This document shows, in pieces, positions 14,428 to 16,289 of a stretch of 16,289 bases of DNA (position 1 is the stretch's first letter; each line of letters begins with the position of its first letter). A program made the position numbers and the translations under genes. Source of the DNA: an uncultured Clostridia bacterium (GTDB taxonomy: Bacteria > Bacillota > Clostridia > Oscillospirales > Acutalibacteraceae); NCBI GenBank assembly GCA_946626015.1, contig CAMOTT010000028.1:1-16289 (forward strand), read 5' to 3'. Below the pieces are notes generated by a model. That model saw nothing but the letters and a program-made list of their open reading frames with translations, did no database searches and was not told the origin of the DNA.

Positions 14428-15078
14428 TTACAGAACGTGGAAGGATTTTTGCAGGTTCTTTATATCTCCCACAACGAACATTGTCATATCCTCCTCCAGC
14501 AGGGTGTCGGGTTTTACGAAAATGTTTATCTTGTTGTTCTTCTTCAATGCTATGATATTTATATCGTATTTATTCCTCACGTTCAGGTCAATAACGGTTT
14601 TGCCCACCCAGTGTGAGGGCACTTTAAGCTCAAACATTGAGCAGCCTTCGTCGATCTCAACATAATCAAGGATATTGTTGGCGCTGTAACGCACAGCGAT
14701 CCATTTTGCCATCTGCTTTTCCGGGTAAACGACCTCGTCCGCCCCGTTGCGGAGCAGAAATTTTTCGTGAACGTCGTTAAAAGCCCTTGAAATAACCTTT
14801 TTCGCGCCCAGCTCTTTCAGATTGAGGGTGGTTTCCAGAGAGCTCTGAAAATCTTCGGCAATGGTGACGATGGCGGTGTCAAAATTGCCGACGCCAAGGG
14901 ATCTTAAAAAATCCTTGTTGGAGCAGTCGCCGATCTGACCGTCCGTGACGTAGGGCATCAGTTCCTCAACAAGCTCCTCATTTTTGTCCACGACCATTAC
15001 CTGCTGCCCCAGCCTGTTGAGCTCCAAAGCAATGCTTTTGCCGAACTGTCCGGCGCCTATGATTAAAAAGCTTTTCAT
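14428..15078 (-). CDS. ktrA: Potassium uptake regulatory subunit, TrkA/KtrA family
   Basis: Cytoplasmic RCK protein that forms a nucleotide-binding ring under the TrkH/KtrB pore and gates potassium uptake. It is 216 residues, the KtrA size (single RCK_N plus RCK_C), unlike the duplicated E. coli TrkA of about 458. RCK_N has the Rossmann motif GAGQFG (Gly8, Gly10, Gly13) and an acidic residue, Asp31, at the end of beta 2. RCK_C spans about 134-216, a possible binding site for ATP/ADP-linked or c-di-AMP control as in characterised KtrA proteins. The ATG at 15076-15078 has an AAGGA ribosome binding site. It lies 49 bases after the trkH/ktrB stop, with a hairpin in the gap. Ktr rather than Trk naming is by size and likely phylum. 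Confidence 0.93.
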   Translation of the reverse strand: MKSFLIIGAGQFGKSIALELNRLGQQVMVVDKNEELVEELMPYVTDGQIGDCSNKDFLRSLGVGNFDTAIVTIAEDFQSSLETTLNLKELGAKKVISRAFNDVHEKFLLRNGADEVVYPEKQMAKWIAVRYSANNILDYVEIDEGCSMFELKVPSHWVGKTVIDLNVRNKYDINIIALKKNNKINIFVKPDTLLEEDMTMFVVGDIKNLQKSFHVL

Positions 15079-15095
15079 AATCTGATCCTTTCCGT

Positions 15096-15114
15096 CTGCC
15101 GTGTTAAACGGCAG
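15096..15114 (-). other. Intercistronic hairpin between trkH/ktrB and ktrA
   Basis: CTGCCGT (15096-15102) and ACGGCAG (15108-15114) form a perfect 7-base stem with a 5-base loop, ending a few bases before the ktrA ribosome binding site. With no T-run after it on the minus strand, it is not a normal terminator. It may set relative expression or mRNA stability of the pore and ring subunits. Confidence 0.5.
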
Positions 15115-15127
15115 TCTGCGCTTATTA

Positions 15128-16289
15128 TTAACCTACTGTTATTTTTTCGTTTGGATATTTTTCCGCCACGTTTCGGCTCTTGGATACTGTCGCGTATATA
15201 ACGGTCAGACCGCCGACCCTGCCAAGGAACATCATAACTATCAGGATGATACGGGAAAGCGTGCCCAAACCGGGGGTGAGCCCGAGAGAAAGACCCACTG
15301 TACCGATGGCTGAGGCCGTCTCAAAAAGGCAAAGGCTGAGGGGAATATCCTCAACGATGCTTATTATAAAGCCGCCCAAAAGGAACACCGAAATATAAAA
15401 GGTCAGGAGAGTTGCGGCTCTTTCAACCGCAGGTGGTTCCAGACGTCTTTTGAACATCACAGGGTAGCTTTTCCTTGAAAAAACCGAGACCACGTTTGCA
15501 AACAGGACGGAGGCCGTGGTGACCTTCATACCTCCCGCGGTGGATCCGGGCGCTCCGCCTATAAGCATAAGGATAATAAATATCGACCTGCTCACGCCGC
15601 TGAGAAGGGTGAGATCCGCGGTATTAAAGCCTGCCGTTCTCGGCGTTACAGCCTGAAACAGGGAGGAGTATATCCTCTCGCTGAGTTTAAGATCGCCGTA
15701 TTCCGTAAAAAACATAAATAAGGCCGGTACCGTGAGCAAAATCAGGGTGGATACAAGAATAACCTTGCTTTGCATACGGTATTTTTTAAACCTCAGTTTG
15801 TTGGCTTTAATATCGTCCCAGGTGAAAAATCCGATGCCTCCGGCAATGATAAGCAGCATAACGGGGATTATCACAAAGGGGTTGTTCCTGTAAAACGTCA
15901 GTGAGGCGTACTGGTTCTGCGCTGTTCCCATAAGGTCAAATCCGGCGTTGCAGAATGCCGATATTGAAATAAATAACGCTTTCCAGATACCTTTTGCTCC
16001 GAAATCCGAGCAGAATGAGGGCATCATCAAGGCCGCGCCGATAAATTCCGTTGTCAATGAAGCTAAGATCACAAACCGTGTCAGCTTGATTATGCCGCCC
16101 ACCTGGGGAACTCCAAAAGACTCCTTTATCAGATTGCGCTGGCTGAGCAGTATCTTTCTGCCTGAGACAAGGGCAAGGGAAGCGCCCATCGTCACCACGC
16201 CCAGACCGCCGGTCTGAATGAGCAGGAGTATAACCGCCTGACCGAAATATGACCAGTAGCTGGCCGTGTCACGGACGACAAGCCCGGTG
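15128..16289 (-). CDS. ktrB: Potassium uptake pore subunit, TrkH/KtrB family (N-terminus beyond window)
   Basis: Membrane potassium translocating subunit with four pore loops. The frame is open to the right edge, giving 387 residues without the true start. The first visible residues, TGLVVRDT, are the first selectivity filter, followed by ILLLIQTGGLG. Later filters are SAFCNAGFDL, VTPRTAGFNT and SAIGTVGLSLG, so all four filter glycines are present. The glycine-rich GGAPGSTAGGMK segment matches the gating loop region of TrkH/KtrB proteins. The missing part should be only the first one or two helices. It lies upstream of ktrA on the same strand, and both end at the shared bidirectional terminator. 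Size and the partner favour KtrB over E. coli-type TrkH. An in-frame GTG at 16196-16198 would cut off the first filter and is rejected as the start. Confidence 0.94.
   Translation of the reverse strand, partial: TGLVVRDTASYWSYFGQAVILLLIQTGGLGVVTMGASLALVSGRKILLSQRNLIKESFGVPQVGGIIKLTRFVILASLTTEFIGAALMMPSFCSDFGAKGIWKALFISISAFCNAGFDLMGTAQNQYASLTFYRNNPFVIIPVMLLIIAGGIGFFTWDDIKANKLRFKKYRMQSKVILVSTLILLTVPALFMFFTEYGDLKLSERIYSSLFQAVTPRTAGFNTADLTLLSGVSRSIFIILMLIGGAPGSTAGGMKVTTASVLFANVVSVFSRKSYPVMFKRRLEPPAVERAATLLTFYISVFLLGGFIISIVEDIPLSLCLFETASAIGTVGLSLGLTPGLGTLSRIILIVMMFLGRVGGLTVIYATVSKSRNVAEKYPNEKITVG

Noticed and set aside
16187..16198. GTG or ATG start for ktrB within the window
   Set aside because: The frame continues upstream with the conserved first pore-loop residues TGLVVRDT and IQTGGLG, so the real start lies beyond the right edge.

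Overview
The window looks like a chromosomal segment from a Gram-positive anaerobe of the Clostridia, most likely an Oscillospiraceae/Ruminococcus-like gut bacterium. The signs are uvrB and uvrA arranged in tandem, a Ktr/Trk-type potassium uptake pair, strong GGAGG-type ribosome binding sites, and a very large secreted protein built of InlB-type repeats and ending in a dockerin-like module. The taxonomic call is an inference from gene content; there is no rRNA or other phylogenetic marker here. There are no tRNA or rRNA genes, CRISPR arrays, insertion sequences or phage genes.

Layout. (1) 1-6617, minus strand: a closely packed apparent operon read right to left, uvrB, uvrA, a short CorA-family transporter gene, cdd, and the 5' part of a pyrimidine-nucleoside phosphorylase gene that runs off the left edge. 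Gaps are 13 to 27 bases. A good extended -10 promoter sits upstream of uvrB. (2) 6721-7460, minus: radC with its own promoter and a probable terminator. (3) 7461-7623: a divergent promoter region, with a small inverted repeat lying between and over the promoter elements. (4) 7624-8604, plus: an RluA-family pseudouridine synthase. (5) 8605-14328, plus: a leader with promoter, hairpin and strong ribosome binding site, then one gene for an 1839-residue exported mosaic protein. (6) 14339-14414: two hairpins in the convergent gap, the second a clear bidirectional terminator. (7) 14428-16289, minus: a potassium uptake operon, with trkH/ktrB upstream (its N-terminus lies beyond the right edge) and trkA/ktrA downstream.

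How the genes work together. UvrA and UvrB are the damage-recognition half of nucleotide excision repair. Cdd and the phosphorylase act in pyrimidine nucleoside salvage (cytidine to uridine to uracil plus ribose-1-phosphate), and they share a likely transcript with the repair genes and an ion transporter. The TrkH/KtrB pore and the TrkA/KtrA nucleotide-binding ring form one potassium uptake system.

Most of the window is ordinary housekeeping. The one unusual object is the giant extracellular protein. It has a signal peptide, an unrecognised N-terminal region of about 330 residues, two helical FIVAR-like stretches, five InlB-type repeats, a cohesin-like beta domain, a sixth repeat, a MucBP-like segment, seven more repeats mostly of a second subtype, and a C-terminal dockerin-like module whose second calcium loop is degenerate. 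It has no LPXTG motif and no C-terminal membrane anchor, so surface attachment through a cohesin partner is the most likely mode.
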